Shown: positions 45,284-58,334 of the stretch, in pieces
How the letters are laid out: each line of letters opens with the position of its first letter
Position numbering within the stretch: the stretch's first letter is position 1
From: Elysia chlorotica
Lineage: Eukaryota; Mollusca; Gastropoda; Plakobranchidae
DNA: 64,000 nt
NCBI GenBank assembly: GCA_003991915.1
Contig: RQTK01000489.1
Coordinates: 33,302 to 97,301, forward strand
Direction: 5' to 3'
Translations under genes and position numbers: made by a program
The notes under the pieces: model-generated
What the model was told of the DNA's origin: nothing
The model's database searches: none
What the model saw: the letters and a program-made list of their open reading frames with translations, nothing else

Positions 45284-45525
45284 GCGAGTTGGCTTAAGTG
45301 GCAGAACATTTGGCTTTAATTTGGGAGATTCCACATTGAATCGCACGATGAGGCTATTTATGATTTATTTGTGGGATTTGCCCTCCTGCTTGTTGAAGCG
45401 GAGTCGGTATAATGTGATCGGTCGTCAAAAAAGTTATAATTAATTTTATCCCCACGCTGTCTGCGTGTAACAACACTTGAAATTGTCAGGCATTCGTCCG
45501 GCGACCTGACCTCGTTAAAGCATAA
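45284..45525 (+). mobile_element. SINE, old diverged copy, plus orientation
   Basis: A-box-like AAGTGGCAGAACATTTGG, B-box-like region ATTGAATCGCAC, then GTCGGTATAATGTGATCGGT and AATTGTCAGGCATTCGTC. Heavily diverged and with a changed middle. Confidence 0.55.
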
Positions 45526-46457
45526 TAATAATAATGATTGACGTCGGATATTTAGAAAACTACGAACCAACGAATCAACTAACTTATCAAACAACCAATA
45601 AATCAATCAATCAAAGTAGCCTTCATAAGAAAACTTGCTGTTTGAAAACCTAAATTTTGTGCAAAAGCTTTACCAAAACCTTTCTTTGGTTAATATTGAT
45701 TCGCTCTTTGAGAAAACCATATGGATTTATATCATGAGACACAAAGATTTCAATATCGCCGGTTATATTTAGAAATTGGTTCGACAAATGATTGCAGTCT
45801 TTCAATAAGCGAGAAAATTGGAGTTACAAGGTACAAGATATCAATCACGTTTCAAATGCTTTCATATCATAAATTGAAATGATTTATTTGGAGATAAAAG
45901 AAGCATCTAGATCTAGAATAAAAAAGATCAACTGCTTTCCACAAATCACAAGAAACTCGAATATATGACTGTCACTTCAAAGCATTGTTAGGAATTATGC
46001 TGTTAGCTGAAAATTGCTCCTTGTAAAACCAAACATTTATGGTATGATCTAAGATTGTTTTGTTTGTCGTCTTGTCTATAAAAACAGAGAAAATAGCTTA
46101 ATACACAGAACAATTTAACTCTATAGCTAGCTTTGAAAATAATGGTTTTTATGTTTTTGTCTTTGTTAAATTGGGCTAGACTGTGCGCTTTTTGTCGGAT
46201 TTAGATCCTGGAAAGAAACATTAGATTTCTGTTTTAGAAATATTATTTCAAACAACAATAGTGTTCTATCTAAGACGAAATAAACTTTGTGCTTTTATGA
46301 CTTGCAAAATACCATAGTAGATATAAGGTTGAGCATAAGAGATCACCGGAGATTAGAATGGCTTGGCGAAACTATACAGACGAAAACACGTAGAAAACAG
46401 CACCATCTCACTCGTTGTAATGAACTCTTATAATAAAGAACATTCGACATACTAGGT

Positions 46458-46698
46458 GGTCGTAGTGGTCCTGGGGTATAACATTGGCTTCCAACGCAAA
46501 AGGTCCGTGCTTCGAGACCTGGCGATTTTGCTACCTACTGATTGGGTCGGTGTCAGTTTAATGTGACTGGCCGAGACAGGAGTCATGGTATCCCCGCTCT
46601 GTTTCATGTGTGGCACAAATTAAATTGACAGACTTCCATCTTGGGACCCATCCACAATATAGCCTATATGTTGGACGTTAAACCAACTCATCTACAAC
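46458..46698 (+). mobile_element. SINE, well preserved, plus orientation
   Basis: Head GGTCCTGGGGTATAACATTG, B-box-like TGCTTCGAGACC, core GGGTCGGTGTCAGTTTAATG and GACTGGCCGAGACAGGAGTC, 3' end GGACGTTAAACCAACTCATC with a short CTACAA tail. Confidence 0.8.
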
Positions 46699-47299
46699 TT
46701 AACTTTGATCTACATCACACTGCTTCTTGTAAATTACGAGGATATCTCTAGCTCTATGCTTTGAGGGGGGGGGGGTGTCATTAAATTATATTCTTTTGTA
46801 CTATTGTAGAAGTGTTTTCAGAGGAACTAAAAGAACAATAAGAGACAAATATAGCTTCAAATCTGCTCAAAATCTTATCAAATCATGCGCAGTGGAAAAG
46901 AGAGACAACTCCGCTTATTCTATTATCATTTGGTCGTTCCATGATTGTTGGCGACAAGCGCTGCTATCAACATGGACGAACACTAGATTCTTAAAAACAC
47001 TAACAGAGAGGAAAAATCTCAGTAGAGTCATTGAGAAAATTTAGGTCGTGAATAAAATTCCCAAAGTATGATAAAAGTAGAAGTAGCATTCACCTTCTTA
47101 GTGCTTATGGCTACTGGAGAGTTCTTGTTGGACCCAATGCTGCATAACTTGGAAAATTCATTTCATTCCGAGTGATCGTTGTTTTTCTTTTTTCCCCCTT
47201 CATTTCCTCAATTCTAGCCCACTTTACTCACGTCATAATTATTTTCTTAAAACCTTGCTAGGGAATTTCCAATTGGGAGTACCAACTTCCAACACTTCT

Positions 47300-47540
47300 T
47301 TTATGCGTCGTTGAGAAAATGCAAATGCCTTTCTTTGGACATGCCTACAGAAGTAAATTCACGTTAATGAAAGATGTCTCGCAGTGATCGGAGGCAGGAG
47401 GGGTAGAGGACGTCTTAAAAATATGATACATGGAGAAGATCTAGGAACGAATCAACGTACACCAACACGGAAAGACAGGTAGTAGGCATACGGGGATCCA
47501 AAATACAGAAGGCAGCGCGGGCAGAAAGACGCTGGATAAT
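47300..47540 (+). pseudogene. Possible LINE C-terminal relic
   Basis: The plus strand reads FFGHAYRSK-like and then a Gly/Arg-rich GGRRGRGRL-type run across frame breaks. This resembles the FGHVxRM...GxRRRGRPRxxW end of LINE polyproteins. Frames are broken in several places. Similarity is by eye only. Confidence 0.35.
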
Positions 47541-48702
47541 GAGTGAAAGGTATTCCAGACCTGTTCCTATACAAATGAATGCAAGCTCAACACCACATTC
47601 GATGTCGTTATACATGTTTTTCGTGTCGTATTTTAGCCGGACTTTTTTTTTATATTTTTTCCAGATATTCTAGAAACGTTTCTTGCCACTCACTCCGTAT
47701 CCATAGCCCGACCAACACCTTTTGTCCTGATTATGATAAATGATCTTAAGAATGGCATACAGCATGCTGTACGTTGCATTTGCTTGAATTCAGCATTTAA
47801 ACTATTTCACTATCTTGTACAAGCTGTCTCATCTCCTCCAAAGTTACACATTTTGAAGACTTCGCCACCGTCTCCTACCCCAATGCACTCTACCAATACC
47901 TCCCCAAGATCTAAACTGCACTATTTAGAATCACGGCTATGCCAGGTGCAATAACCGGGACAAACCGCCTCACAAATGTCATACGTCACTCTGAATGTCA
48001 AGATTAAGGGAATCTAGTGTAGAGGAGGAATAATTTACGTCTGAATCAATTTTCTAGTTCTATATTTCTTGGGTGCAGTGTTTTGGACATAATCATAGTT
48101 GTGTCACTGACTGGCAAAGTGTTATGTATGGTGTCTTCAGAATTTTATAGAATTATTTTGTCGTCACGACAACACGAAGCCTGCAAAACATACTATATTT
48201 TGGTAAAATTGCATCGGTATGATTGTAATGAAAAAAACTTCGCCCGAAAGTAGTAGACAGTAATTATTATTGAGGTTTACGGTTTGACAACCATGATGCT
48301 GGTGATTGTAAAGACTTATGGTTCAGAAGAGGATGTTGGTTATGCGTCTCATGATAAAAGAAATGAAGAGAGTATAAACCATGAGATTCACACTTGAAAT
48401 TCCGTATTAAATTAATTTCTGAAAAGCATCAAATAAGATGCGTAGAGCTTTAAATCAATACTTCTATTGTTTCGTACCACCCTGTCATTATTATTCCTTT
48501 TTTTTAGCAAACTGTTAAAACATTAAATTTTGTGGTTTCCATTTAGTATTCTTTTATAATGTTATAAAAAAAAACAGCTATCACGTAACTATGCTATTTT
48601 GCTGAAAGGAAATGCCACTGAAAGGAAATGCCACTACCATTGTCTCAACCACCAGCCTCTTCAACCCACCAGTACATGTACATGACTTTTGCTTGCTTGT
48701 TT

Positions 48703-48925
48703 GTCGTCAGCACTATTTAGACTAAATTGTGGACTGGTCCCAAGAGACTAAAATACTAACGTCTGGCAAGTTCAAATGCAGGGATACCCCACGACTTTGC
48801 CTCAGTCAATCACATACTGACACCGACCCCACCAGTAGGGGCAAAATTTTCAGATTGGGGCTCAAACCGCGGATCTCCTGCGTCGAAAGCAAAATATTCT
48901 ACCCCAGGGCTACACGACGCCGACT
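48703..48925 (-). mobile_element. SINE, minus orientation
   Basis: Core words ATTGTGGACTGGTCCCAAGA and TGACACCGACCCCACCAGTA; head side AAACCGCGGATCTCCTGCGT and TTCTACCCCAGGGCTAC. The extreme tail is missing. Confidence 0.75.
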
Positions 48926-50460
48926 TCTTTCTGAGCTTTTTCGTAGTTCTGCACCACCAGCCGCAGGAACATGGTATAGTGCGGCACTGATCTTATAAAT
49001 CGAGGGATTAAAGTTTGCGATTAGGATGCGTTATGGAAACAAAAACACGAAAGCGCTTGGTCTTTACAGATGCGATAAAAACTAGTTTAGGAGAAACTAG
49101 TGCTTAGGCCTACGTAATTTTCAACGATGCTTACCATAGCAAAGCCAACATTTATAATAAATTTGGTTCACACAGTATGGGCTGACTAAGGTAAACACAC
49201 CTACTGAACAGTAATCTGTATCACAATAATATAATACAGATTTTGCATCAAAAGAAAATTTTCTTTCCACGACTTTAAAAAGAAATACAATTTAGTTTTT
49301 TTGTTTCGTTTTTTGGTAAATTTTTATGCAACGACACCTTTTCCATATAAAGAAGAAAAAAAAAAACCAACAAAAAAGGAACGGCAATAATATTTTTTAA
49401 AAGAGTTAAGAGAAAATGTTTTTTAAAACCATTTAGAGGGTGCCTTTCCTACCTTTTCCAAAGTATGAAGTTTAATAGCAGCTGCATTATTGGTTTTTTT
49501 TATTACTCCACTGTTTATGATTAGCCATTATGTCAGAAAATCTCTTTATTCTGCTCGTACCTTCATCTAATGCGGCAAAGGAAAAAGGAACTTACAGTTT
49601 ATTTGTTTTAAAGTGTTGCAAGAAAGTAATTTCTCGAAATAGAATATTATTTTTTAAAATTAAAATCCATAATGTCTATTTAGCATTTTGAGGGCAAAAA
49701 AAAATCAATAATGGCCTGGTTAAAGAAAAAATAACAAGGCAGCAGAAAGAAATTGTTTTTGTTTTTGTCTGACTGGAATTTTATATTGTATTTTATTTCT
49801 TATTTAGAATTGCACAATTGTTTCCAAAGGTACTAATAACGTGAAGTACTTTGTCATTATTATTTTTTTTTAATGTGCCTATGAACTGAATAGAGTGGAC
49901 AATATCAAAATTAGCACTAGCACTTCGAAAAAGATTAAGACTGAAGATGTTAAGACAAAGAAGAAATACATGTGCCTAAAAGCCTTGTGTTTGGTTTATA
50001 CACATTCTCGAAAAAAAGAAACCTGCCTTTCAGAACTTCATAGCACACTGGAATTGTCTCTACCGACAATTGCACTCCTTAAACAGTTGGCCTTTGAAAT
50101 TAATTTTCAATTAACCTTTTCACGCGGCTCCCTAGAACGAATTCTATTTTTGGAGGGAATAAAAACAACAACGTCAACAAAAACAACACAATTACAATTT
50201 CAACAACAGCAGAAGCAAAAAGTAACAACAGCAACAACACGCACCAATAAGAACAAAAACGTGACGCAAGGCCCAATCCCTTTTTTTTATTATTAATAAT
50301 TATAATTAAAGTCGTCACTAAACGTATTTCTTGTAACCCTTCATGAAGACCTTGCGATACGCACCAATATAACAGAAGACATTTTCACGCCCCTTAGGCA
50401 TGGGGTTTTCTGATCAATCATTAGGTCCGTAAGTCTAAGGTAACGCAATGATTTCACACC

Positions 50461-50600
50461 GGTGCAGATTCCGTCCTACAGACTTCTATTCAGTTAAGCG
50501 CACCGCTATGGGCACCGTTATATCGAAAAGCCCACGTAGAGGCCTTATGATAACGGGACCCATAGCGATGACCAAGACGATAGGCAAGGGAATCTGCACC
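50461..50600. mobile_element. 140-bp element with inverted repeat ends
   Basis: Begins GGTGCAGATTCC and ends GGAATCTGCACC. Inside, CGCTATGGGCACCGTTAT is mirrored by ATAACGGGACCCATAGCG, and AAAAGCCCACG lies at the centre. The base composition is more GC-rich than the surroundings. Probably a MITE of a different family from the CTTACGAC type. Confidence 0.6.
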
Positions 50601-51559
50601 GCATCCAATCACAACTCTATGATAGACTTGTGGAGCCAATGAGCGATCAGAAAATTGTATGCCTAAGCGGCATGATTATGTCATCCTATGATAGTCACGT
50701 GAATCGCAAAGCCTGTAATTGATCCACTGGACGGTAGCTTGATTCTTGAATACGAAACGTTGTGTGCTTTACTGTCTCTCACAGGTAACTGCCGTGACAG
50801 ACGCGACCTGAAAAATCAATAGCGTTTACCAGTCGACTGTTCCAGCTGAACTGGCGCCTTCCCAATCTGGCACAGAAGAAACAGACGGAAGAAACCCTGG
50901 CAGATTTATACTAGCAGTTGTAGCAGAAGTGACACCCAGTCACAAAACTAGATCTAGCAACACACTCGCTTCCCACACAGATCCGCTTGTGTGATCTTGT
51001 TCGGACTAGATCTATAGATCTATAGATCTAGTGGATCACTGATTAAAGATTTCAACTTCTGTAGATCTAGATCTAGATTCTCTATTCTAGAATCTAGATC
51101 ATCAAAGGCAGCATTGTTTTCATTTTAAACTTTTGACTGATGTAGGCCTAGTGTGTTCTGGAAATAGAAATTCTACCTTGTGATATTGTGCCCAGAATTA
51201 AATTCTGTTACGTCTATTGTTGAGAACTTTATCAGGCCTACAACAATGTAAACAGACGAGAAATCGATGAACGAGCTGATAAGATAATAAATCAAGCGGC
51301 TGCGCCTTGCTTTCAAAGAAAGCTGTGTGTACGCCTTGTTCTGTGCCGGTATTTCCTGGATTTATTTCACCGTTGGATTATGACGACCGTGAAATGAGAG
51401 GAGGTGACATTAATGGGATTTCAGGTGAGAAAATAAGTATGTAAAAAAAAAAGTGACGACACAGGGAGAAAATAACAGAAAAGTAAATAAAAAAAGAAGC
51501 TACACATAAGGACTGGAGACGTAAAGGGGAAAAAAAGGAAGGGGTGGTTTTTTTTTAGA

Positions 51560-51560
51560 G

Positions 51561-51595
<35 letters not shown>

Positions 51596-51705
51596 GATAT
51601 AGATAGATATATAGATAGATAGAGATATAGAAAGAAAGAGAGACAGACAGTCAGATAGAAAGAGAGTCAAACAGAGACAGACAGAGAGACAGACGGAGAC
51701 AAATA
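51560..51705. repeat. (GATA)n and derived GACA/GAGA repeats
   Basis: GATA array 51560-51625 passing into GAGACAGACAG-type sequence. Confidence 0.95.
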
Positions 51706-52319
51706 GACAGATGGACGCACTAACAGAGAAAGATACATGATTCAGCAAGAATGATTGATTTCATAAAACACGAAAATTTAGAAAACATGATGTCAAACAT
51801 GTTTTTTCTTATCAAAATCAAGAGAGCCCACAGGAGGAAAATATAGTCTTGTAAAAGAATTGAAAATGCCCTAACAGAGAGACGGATCAATATGTGGTTG
51901 TAGACTAGGCAAATAAAGACGCAAGATAGCGATGGATTACTCTGTTGACTGGAACAATGGCAGGCGCATAAACCATTGTTTGAGTTGGTGCGGTGCACAG
52001 AGGTCTATTAATAGTAATCTGTGGTGCGGTGTTAAGCTATCTGTATCATGTAGTGTAATAATGTTCATAGCACTTTCATACATTTATTAATGCGTTATAT
52101 TACTATTTGTATAAATTGACGTAAAATTGTAATGATATGAGAAAAATATTAGTGTTACAGCAAAGAGGTGTGTGCTGTTTTTGCGGTTTGTTTGTTGTTG
52201 TTGTTGTTTTTGTTTTTGTTTTTGAAGAATTAAAAAGAAAGGTTAATAAGACATAATTATAAGGTTCCAAATTAAGACGAAATATAAACGAGACTTCAAT
52301 CAAAATGACTAAAACACCT

Positions 52320-52353
52320 TCACCACCACCACCAACAACAACAGCAACCACAA

Positions 52354-52412
<59 letters not shown>

Positions 52413-52436
52413 GCAGCAGCAACAACAACAACAATA
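52320..52436. repeat. (CCA)/(AAC)n compound microsatellite
   Basis: CACCACCACC, then about 20 AAC units and CAGCAGC. A mirror-like TTG run lies nearby at 52193-52210. Confidence 0.9.
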
Positions 52437-52845
52437 GAAAATGCTATAGATAAATGCATCTACTTTCATGCCGAGAAATCTTACTACATGAATTCCAAAA
52501 CTGATTTAAAATTTATTCAACAACAGTTTTAAAGTTAATGAAAATTGAAATTCACCTTAATAATTGGTGTGAAAAACCAAGGTTTCAAATGTCTATGAAA
52601 GTGAAGAAATAATAAGTAAAAAAAAGCTAATGCTTCTTTTTAAAGAGCTTCCAATGTTAAATCGGCAGTAGTCAACTCCAAAGAACAGACTGGTTGACTT
52701 TATCTGACGTAAAAGTACATTTTCTTACAATATTGTAAATGTGTTAAACCATGACGTGGCTTCACACATGTCAAACAATGATTTTCTAGTGATCTGGGGC
52801 GAGCTTACGTCATGAAAGTATTTCTAATTTAAAAAAAAAAAAAGA

Positions 52846-52863
52846 ATAATAATAATAATAATA

Positions 52864-52904
<41 letters not shown>
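52846..52904. repeat. (AAT)n microsatellite
   Basis: About 19 AAT units preceded by a poly-A run. Confidence 0.95.
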
Positions 52905-53756
52905 GCCTATTGATTCTAGTCAATCTCCTTAACTTGCTATCGCCGGAACATTTTTCTACTCTGATTCTACTTTTTATTATTTCACTTTACTTCATTCTAT
53001 TTTTAATCTAAAAATTAATAAAAGTCACTTGGGGTTTCAGCATCGGCTTTACAAGTAGATCTATGTTTTTCCCGCCTCGCTCTCGCGAAAGCTTATTTTC
53101 CCGACAGGTTGGATCGATGTTCCGACCAAGTCCCGCGTATCCCGTTCTGGGGCCCGTCGCCGTGCAAAGGCTTTCTTAAGGCGTAGGAGACATTCAACTC
53201 GGAGAAAGCTTCGCTTTCTAAGAAGAAACTCATATTTTCATATCCTCGTTAAAGAATGATTATTAATGACATAATTAAAATTAATTAATTAATTAATTTT
53301 TAAACATTGAAACTTAGGCATTTCATGGTGTCGGGCGGGAATTCATGGGGTAAATAAGTACTCTTAAGTTAATAATTTATTCTCTAATCTAGTTCGATCA
53401 TCTCTGGAACCATCCCAGCTTCATGTGAAAATAAACCTTTCGGTACCGTCTTGCAGTGCCATTGATGATTGAGCAATAAGCCTCGAGCGCAAAGGCTTCC
53501 CTAGGTTTCTGAACTATTATGTCACGCACTATTTGAAGCACGAAGTTTATTACTAATGCACACGGGTCTGGGGCGTAATCTTGTCTCTTTGTTTTCATAG
53601 AGTTTGTTTAATACCAGTAGACCTAAACGTCAATAACTAGGACCTCTAAGCTGTAGCATCTGAGGCATCTAAATTCATGATTATAAAGATTACTTCCCTT
53701 TGTGTTTCTATTTAGTTCCTCTTAACTGTATAGAGCATGAACTGTGTTATTGATTT

Positions 53757-53975
53757 TAGTCGGTAGCTTAACGTTCAACGTCAGCTCCACTCAGCTCTAC
53801 AGAGAATGGTCCCAAGACTAAAGTCTGACAATTTTACGTGCTGCCACACAGAAATAGAGCTGGGATCTCAAGGCTTTAGTCTCAGCCTGTCACATTATAT
53901 TATAACCAACCAACTCAACCCGTTGAGGACGATTTGGAGACCTACGCTCTACCACTTAAACCGGTTCGCCCTTTC
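53757..53975 (-). mobile_element. SINE, diverged, minus orientation
   Basis: GCTTAACGTTCAACGTCAG, CTGACAATTTTACGTGCTGC, CAGCCTGTCACATTATATT, then a shortened head. Diverged more than the neighbouring copies at 54432 and 55899. Confidence 0.65.
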
Positions 53976-54431
53976 ACGCAATATGGAGCCTTAATTGTAA
54001 AATATATACTGTGTTTATAATAAATAAAATTGTAATCTATAATGAAAAAATTAAATTATACCTTAAACAATGATTCAAATCGATTAACGTTTACAACAAT
54101 TCAAAATAGTTTAGAAGCACGGAAAATATTTCAACAGTCTAAATATATGTACTTTGTACTTGGTCTGCAGACTTTTTTTTTCTGTTATGCCTCTTTGGGG
54201 GAAAACATGCTTCGCAGAGATTCTCACTTTTTCTCATCTTTAATTAAACCTTGGGACTCGACACTAAACTGGGTCTGGTTACCCATATTCCTACAAAGAA
54301 ACTCATTTTACTTCAATATCTACATTTAGTCTTTGTAGAAGTAATTAAACATGATCAACTCTCTGCTTCCTGTCTTTTTAAAACACATGAGTTTGTTTAC
54401 TTATTAGAATTTTATTTACGCAATATAATGC

Positions 54432-54632
54432 GTTGAGTTGAGTTGGTTTAACGTCCAACATCAGCACCATATAGACTATATCGTGGACGGGTCACTATCC
54501 GTGAATCCTGTCTCAGCCAGTCACAGTAGACTGACGCCGATCCAACCAGTTGGAGGCGAAATCGCCAAGGCTCAAATCACGGAACTCCTGCGTCGGAAGC
54601 CGATGTTCTACCCCAGGACTACCGCACCCCCT
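54432..54632 (-). mobile_element. SINE with internal deletion, minus orientation
   Basis: The tail GAGTTGGTTTAACGTCCAAC and the head GAAGCCGATGTTCTACCCCA are near consensus, but about 50 bp of the core (the TGCTGCCACACACGAGACAG part) is missing between GACGGGTCACTATCC and the CTGTCTCAG segment. Confidence 0.8.
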
Positions 54633-55739
54633 TGCAATACAACAATTAAGCCAATGGAATTTTACAAAATCGACAAGAAATCTGCAAACGGAACTATTTC
54701 TCATGTAATGTTATTAAGTTCTTGAAATATAATGGTCAAAAATGTGTCTTTTCTTTTCTGTTATAACACAAAACAAGATTAGATCATTAAAATAAGATTT
54801 GTAGATCCATTCTATAATGTATGTGTAACTCAATTGTCAAAAAGATTTTGTTTCCGGTTGAAACTGAAGGATACTGGTAAACAGGTGCAGTACAAGTGCA
54901 CGTACCATGCTTTTTTTCTTTCTTGAAACAAGAATTATTGAACATAAATCTTTTTACATGTTCTACAAATCTCTTCTGTGAAAGAGCATTCTAGACAAAA
55001 GTCTCTGCTTCTCCTCTACAAAAGAACATGCTAGACAAAAGTCTCTGCTTAAGAATCAGTTTCTGGACAACTATCAATTAACGATTTCCTTTATCGATCG
55101 ATCTCGCATAGCAAGGGAAGTTTTACGACAATTCGTCCGTGTCAGAAGGCCGGTTAGTGTACCGCAACATGAAAACAAACTGGGACCCTGCAAGTGGTCA
55201 TTAGATCTGGGTCTTGAGCCCGACAAAACGACCGACTGTTTTTAGGCTGTGGCACCCTTAGGTATTTCGTCTCCTGAACTTCAAGGCCGGGTCAACAAGT
55301 CTGCCGTCTCAATAAGCTCTTTGTATTGAGGGCACACTCCGATCATTTGGGGCGTAATTGTAGCCCGTAAAACAACTTCATTGAAAAGCCTTTGAAGATT
55401 GAGTTTTATTGTTGTTTTGTTTTGTTTTCTTTGGTGGGGGTATTTTAGTTTTTTTGTTTGTTTTTTTTTTAATTTTTGATCCAAGACGCAGGTTTTGGGA
55501 TTGGTGCTTTCGTGAAGAAAAATAAACGTTCTCCCAATGGTGGTTTATTTCTCTTCTTCACCTCTCTCCCTTGCTGTCTGTATACTCTTTATTAAAGTTT
55601 TTGTTTTATTTTATTTTATATTTATGTTGTTTTTTTTTTGTTGTTGTTTTTTTTTTTTTAGCTCTCAACTTTTAGAATATTCTAAAAAAAAATTTTAGTG
55701 GAACATGTAGCTTAAATAACAAGAAAGATCATACACGGA

Positions 55740-55890
55740 GATGAGACCCCGGAGCCGGATGCTTGGTAGTTGGTACTTGGCTGGTCACATAATTACATAA
55801 TTAATGACATAGACCCAACCAGTATGGACAAAACTCGGAGGCTTGAGTGGCGATCGAACTTGTAATAGGATAGAAAGTGCGCACTCTACC
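55740..55890 (-). mobile_element. SINE head-side fragment, minus orientation
   Basis: GGCTGGTCACATAATTACAT, GACCCAACCAGTATGGACAA and a head with GGCGATCGAACTTG match the head half of the family. It abuts a full copy at 55899. Confidence 0.5.
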
Positions 55891-55898
55891 CATGGAGT

Positions 55899-56146
55899 TG
55901 TAGTTGAGTTGGTTTAACGTCTATCATCAGCACCATATAGTCTATATTGTGGACGGACCCGAAGACTGACGTCTGACAATTTCTGTGCTGCCACACACGA
56001 GACAGGGCGGGGATACCATGAATCCTGTCTCAGTCGGTCACATTAAACTGATACCGACCCAACCAGTAGGGAGCGAAATAATCAGGATTCGAACCACAAA
56101 CCTTTTTCGTCTGAAGCTGATGTTCTACCCCTAGACCACCGAGCCA
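55899..56146 (-). mobile_element. SINE, near full length, minus orientation
   Basis: From GAGTTGGTTTAACGTCTATC to TTCTACCCCTAGACCACCGA, with the complete core (GACGTCTGACAATTTCTGTG; CACACACGAGACAGGGCGGG). B-box region GGATTCGAACCAC on the plus strand. Confidence 0.85.
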
Positions 56147-56420
56147 TTCTACTCTTGGGCTCACCTCGACTTCTGGAAAAATTCTGCTAGCTGATGATCT
56201 CATTTAAGAGTGTCTGCTTTTAGCTCTGACCGAGCCGCTATGACGTGGGACCAATCAACTGAAGACCTGAGAACAGAACATTTCTCCCGAGGGCTTAGAC
56301 AAAGGTAGAATTGATTAGTGCTGGGGTCACAGACTCGGCTCATCAGCAAGATTGTATCTGTCGCGTTTAGCCTTGATCAATATACATGCGTGTAGGTTAG
56401 ATATAAATTATGAGTCGGTA

Positions 56421-56424
<4 letters not shown>

Positions 56425-56458
<34 letters not shown>
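56425..56458. repeat. (GA)n microsatellite
   Basis: A short GA array between the SINE at 55899 and the LINE fragment. Confidence 0.9.
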
Positions 56459-56461
<3 letters not shown>

Positions 56462-56733
56462 GACAGAGAGTTTTATGAAGATTTTGAGTAAGTTTTAGTT
56501 ATAAACGAGCTTTCAGTTTGATAATTTGTGCTCTTATTTTTGGAGATAGGTAATTTAGTCTAAATTTTACCACATAGACATATCAGTGAATATTATAATT
56601 TATCCAAATTTACAGTTCACATTGTACAGATAGCAATCAAATAGAAAGTACAAGCTTTTTTTATGCAAGACTGTCATACACAATATGAACAATACACCTG
56701 CGACACTATTCCTAATAGGCTGAGAAATTTTAC

Positions 56734-57600
56734 TTATAGCAGAGATTTTCTTAGTTTCAAGACATGCTGTAAATATATGGCAACATTGGAATAAAGATTG
56801 CTATTTGACATTAGTACACTTAATCTACTTCTATTTCGAATGGTAAGGTATTTGGGAGGGATGTACGTGGTTCGAAGCTCCTCGTATGCTTTACAAATCA
56901 TTAATATGTGGTATTCATCTTCTCTAACTGTGTTACAAACTGGACACAATTGCAGTGTGATATCTTTTGAATATTTGAATTTATGACAATTTATCTCTGA
57001 AACACCAGTCGAAATCTTACTAAAGCATTTTTTAAGTTTTATGGTAACCAATTATTCAATATTTATTTTTCAATACAGATTCTTGGATTTAAATGAAGAA
57101 TATAATTTTTTACTTTTATTTTCTGATAATTTGGTTTACCATGTTTTTTTAAACATGTCGCTTTTTCTTTTTTTTTATACTTTTCAGAATTAATTTTCGT
57201 TGCCTTCACATTCAAATATCTAGACATTATCAAATCCATTTGAACATATCATATGTTTTATATCAGTTACCCAAGATTTTACTTTCTTTTCATTTAATTT
57301 TTTTAAGCACTGATAGGCTTGTTTGGGTATCCTAGTTTCTGGCATTTTTAGAAGTCTTAACCATTATTTTAAGCATCGAATTTTTTTATTAATTTGTAGT
57401 GGAAACCTTGCTGTCTCTCCATATAGAGCAGTATTTGAGCAATGTATCGATACATTTAAAAAGCGTTTTATTGTGGTAGTGTGCACTTGCTCTATTTCTG
57501 TGTAATCACGAGTACCCCATATTTCGCTGGCATAGGAGAGAATAGGCTGTACTTTAGAATCAAAGAGTTTAAAAAGTATTTTTAGATCTTGACACGTTAA
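56734..57600 (-). pseudogene. Degenerate non-LTR retrotransposon (LINE) fragment, reverse transcriptase C-terminal part
   Basis: Minus-strand reading at 57600-57364 gives LFDSKVQPILSYASEIWG and later a NTALYGETARFPLQI segment; 57051-56734 gives CPVCNTVREDEYHILMICKA followed by YEELR and YIPPKYL. These are the post-RT region and the CxxC..H..C knuckle-like tail found in many animal LINE polyproteins. The two parts are in different frames with stops between, and the 5' part is missing, with a GA microsatellite at its upstream edge. It is a dead 5'-truncated copy. Confidence 0.75.
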
Positions 57601-57624
57601 TAAGAGAGACAAGAGAGAGAGAGA

Positions 57625-57673
<49 letters not shown>

Positions 57674-57820
57674 GACAGAGAGAGAGAGAGAGATGGCGAG
57701 AGAGGCAGATACAGAGACCGACACATAAACAGATAGGTAGACAGACAGACAGACAGGCAGACCGATAAACAATGACACAGTCAGAGAGACATACATACAT
57801 ACACAGACAGACAGACAGGG
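57601..57820. repeat. (GA)n and GACA-rich repeat
   Basis: A GA array, then GACAGACA and CATACATACA tracts, bordering the truncated end of the LINE fragment. Confidence 0.9.
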
Positions 57821-57926
57821 AATGGAGGAAAGATAGGGATTTTGAAATACATTCAATCAAACTGTTAAAAAAAAGTCTTGTTTTCGAAAATTACTAGTAG
57901 GGTCTACCATAGTAAGACCATTTTTA

Positions 57927-58334
57927 CCCGTGCAAACACTAAGATGTATCGAAGCAGACCAAGTTTTTACTATGGGCAGAGATTGGTATGAAATATATTA
58001 TAATTTTTATACGCCTGTAAATTAGATAATTTGTCCTGAAGAAAGACGGTATGATGAGTTGCCATTTTTCTGCGTTGGGTGTCGCGTCTTACGCATTAAT
58101 ACCATTGAAATTTGTGCCGGACAGGGTAAACCCGTGTAAACACTAAGATGTATCGAAGCAGACCAAGTTTTTACTATGGGCAGAGATTGGTATGAAATAT
58201 ATTATAATTTTTATACGCCTGTAAATTAGATAATTTGTCCTGAAGAAAGACGGTATGATGAGTTGCCATTTTTCTGCGTTGCGTGTCGCGTTTTACGCAT
58301 TAATACAATTGAAATTTGTGCCGGACAGGGTAAA
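57927..58334. repeat. Tandem duplication of a 204-bp unit
   Basis: 57927-58130 and 58131-58334 are nearly identical. Visible differences are TGCAAAC/TGTAAAC, TTGGGTG/TTGCGTG, GTCTTAC/GTTTTAC and ACCATT/ACAATT. The unit starts CCCGTG and ends GGACAGGGTAAA. Confidence 0.9.

Larger units (their letters stand above)
44770..51500. other. Intergenic region upstream of the GM2A-like gene
   Basis: SINE copies, a LINE relic, the 140-bp inverted-repeat element and a TAGATC cluster at 50950-51105. Open frames at 46775, 47733 and 49895 have no recognisable motif and end in low-complexity or repeat sequence. Confidence 0.45.
52905..55735. other. Unassigned stretch with a GC-richer patch at 53060-53230
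   Basis: 53060-53230 is CpG-containing (CCGCCTCGCTCTCGCGAAAG) with a small hairpin AGAAAGCTTCGCTTTCT. 55100-55380 is also non-repetitive and mixed in composition. Neither shows an exon that I can defend. Confidence 0.3.

Noticed and set aside
52101-52459. Low-complexity Val-rich frame
   Set aside because: Reverse translation of an AAC array.
53398-53598. 66-codon minus-strand frame with ordinary composition
   Set aside because: No recognised motif and no convincing splice sites; left unannotated as a gene.
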